Assembly: GCF_030814225.1 (NCBI RefSeq)
Contig: NZ_JAUSUR010000003.1
Span: 1 to 64,000, forward strand
Source: Breznakia pachnodae
GTDB taxonomy: Bacteria > Bacillota_I > Bacilli_A > Erysipelotrichales > Erysipelotrichaceae
Length of the DNA: 64,000 nucleotides
Direction: 5' to 3'
Shown: positions 63,887 to 64,000 of the stretch, one piece after another
How the letters are laid out: each line of letters begins with the position of its first letter
Numbering within the stretch: position 1 is the stretch's first letter
Notes under the pieces: generated by a model
Databases searched by the model: none
The model's input: the letters and a program-made list of their open reading frames with translations, nothing else
Told to the model about the DNA's origin: nothing
Position numbers and translations under genes: made by a program

Positions 63887-63906
63887 AAGTTAGCTAAGGC
63901 TAACTT
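63887..63906. promoter_or_regulatory. Palindromic operator candidate at the ZIP gene
   Basis: AAGTTAGC-TAAG-GCTAACTT is a perfect inverted repeat at the expected transcription start. The TTAG/CTAA half-sites resemble DtxR/MntR-family boxes, fitting metal-responsive repression. Confidence 0.6.
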
Positions 63907-63922
63907 AGGAAACGAGGCACAT

Positions 63923-64000
63923 ATGAATGATGTATTATATGCGTTTATGCTGACGGCAATTGCAGGCTTGAGTACTGGTATTGGAAGTTGTATTGCCTTC
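63923..64000 (+). CDS. ZIP-family metal transporter, N-terminal part (cut by window end)
   Basis: Only 26 codons are present. They begin MNDVLYAFMLTAIAGLSTGI, matching the first helix of ZupT/GufA-type ZIP transporters (AGLxTGIGS). The start follows an ACGAGG site. The metal cannot be told from this fragment; zinc, manganese or iron are possible. Confidence 0.75.
   Translation, partial: MNDVLYAFMLTAIAGLSTGIGSCIAF

Overview
The window is AT-rich bacterial DNA with Shine-Dalgarno-led genes, many SPase II lipoproteins, an M-box riboswitch and the rnmV-ksgA-ispE order typical of Bacillota. The Agr-like LytTR/GHKL systems, MsmK-type ABC operon and giant repeat surface proteins suggest a gut Firmicute, perhaps of the Erysipelotrichia. 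That placement is an inference; no rRNA gene is present to settle it.

Layout. 1-3337: an unassigned non-coding stretch, then nrdDG (anaerobic ribonucleotide reductase). 3338-7184: an Agr-like signalling island, with a three-gene minus-strand operon (soluble GHKL kinase, LytTR regulator, membrane GHKL protein with a degenerate ATPase domain) and a divergent second LytTR regulator. 7257-9794: purD-purB. 9835-10923: a subtilase-like lipoprotein. 10990-14113: an Mg2+ M-box riboswitch, a possible small leader ORF and mgtA. 14241-22915: a carbohydrate locus with a sugar kinase and LacI repressor on the minus strand, and a GH4 glycosidase, ABC importer and amidohydrolase on the plus strand. Identical 13-bp palindromes lie in front of both divergent transcripts. 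23087-24971: a PhoB/PhoR-type two-component system.

24972-50175 is the most unusual part. It holds two copies of one module: an ECF-like sigma factor fused through a transmembrane helix to an extracytoplasmic domain, a membrane-anchored Flg_new/InlB-repeat-like protein, and a giant secreted repeat protein (2474 and 4156 aa). The same promoter-like signal (GAACC, 17 bp, then [C/G][T/A]CT[A/T][A/G]) precedes each sigma gene and each giant gene. It recurs in front of a small membrane protein gene (54379) and a stand-alone sigma region-4 paralog (63472). I read this as a self-amplifying surface-protein regulon without a separate anti-sigma gene.

50216-57576: the phosphate system pstSCAB-phoU with four 11-bp-phased PhoP-box-like repeats upstream, and a second two-component system with a similar two-repeat box. 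57668-63348: a small lipoprotein, rnmV-ksgA-ispE, a DUF695/RraB-like protein, a HEAT-like protein, an SPL-like radical SAM protein and aroD. rnmV and the radical SAM gene look leaderless. 63472-64000: the sigma-4 fragment and the start of a ZIP metal transporter gene behind a palindromic operator candidate.
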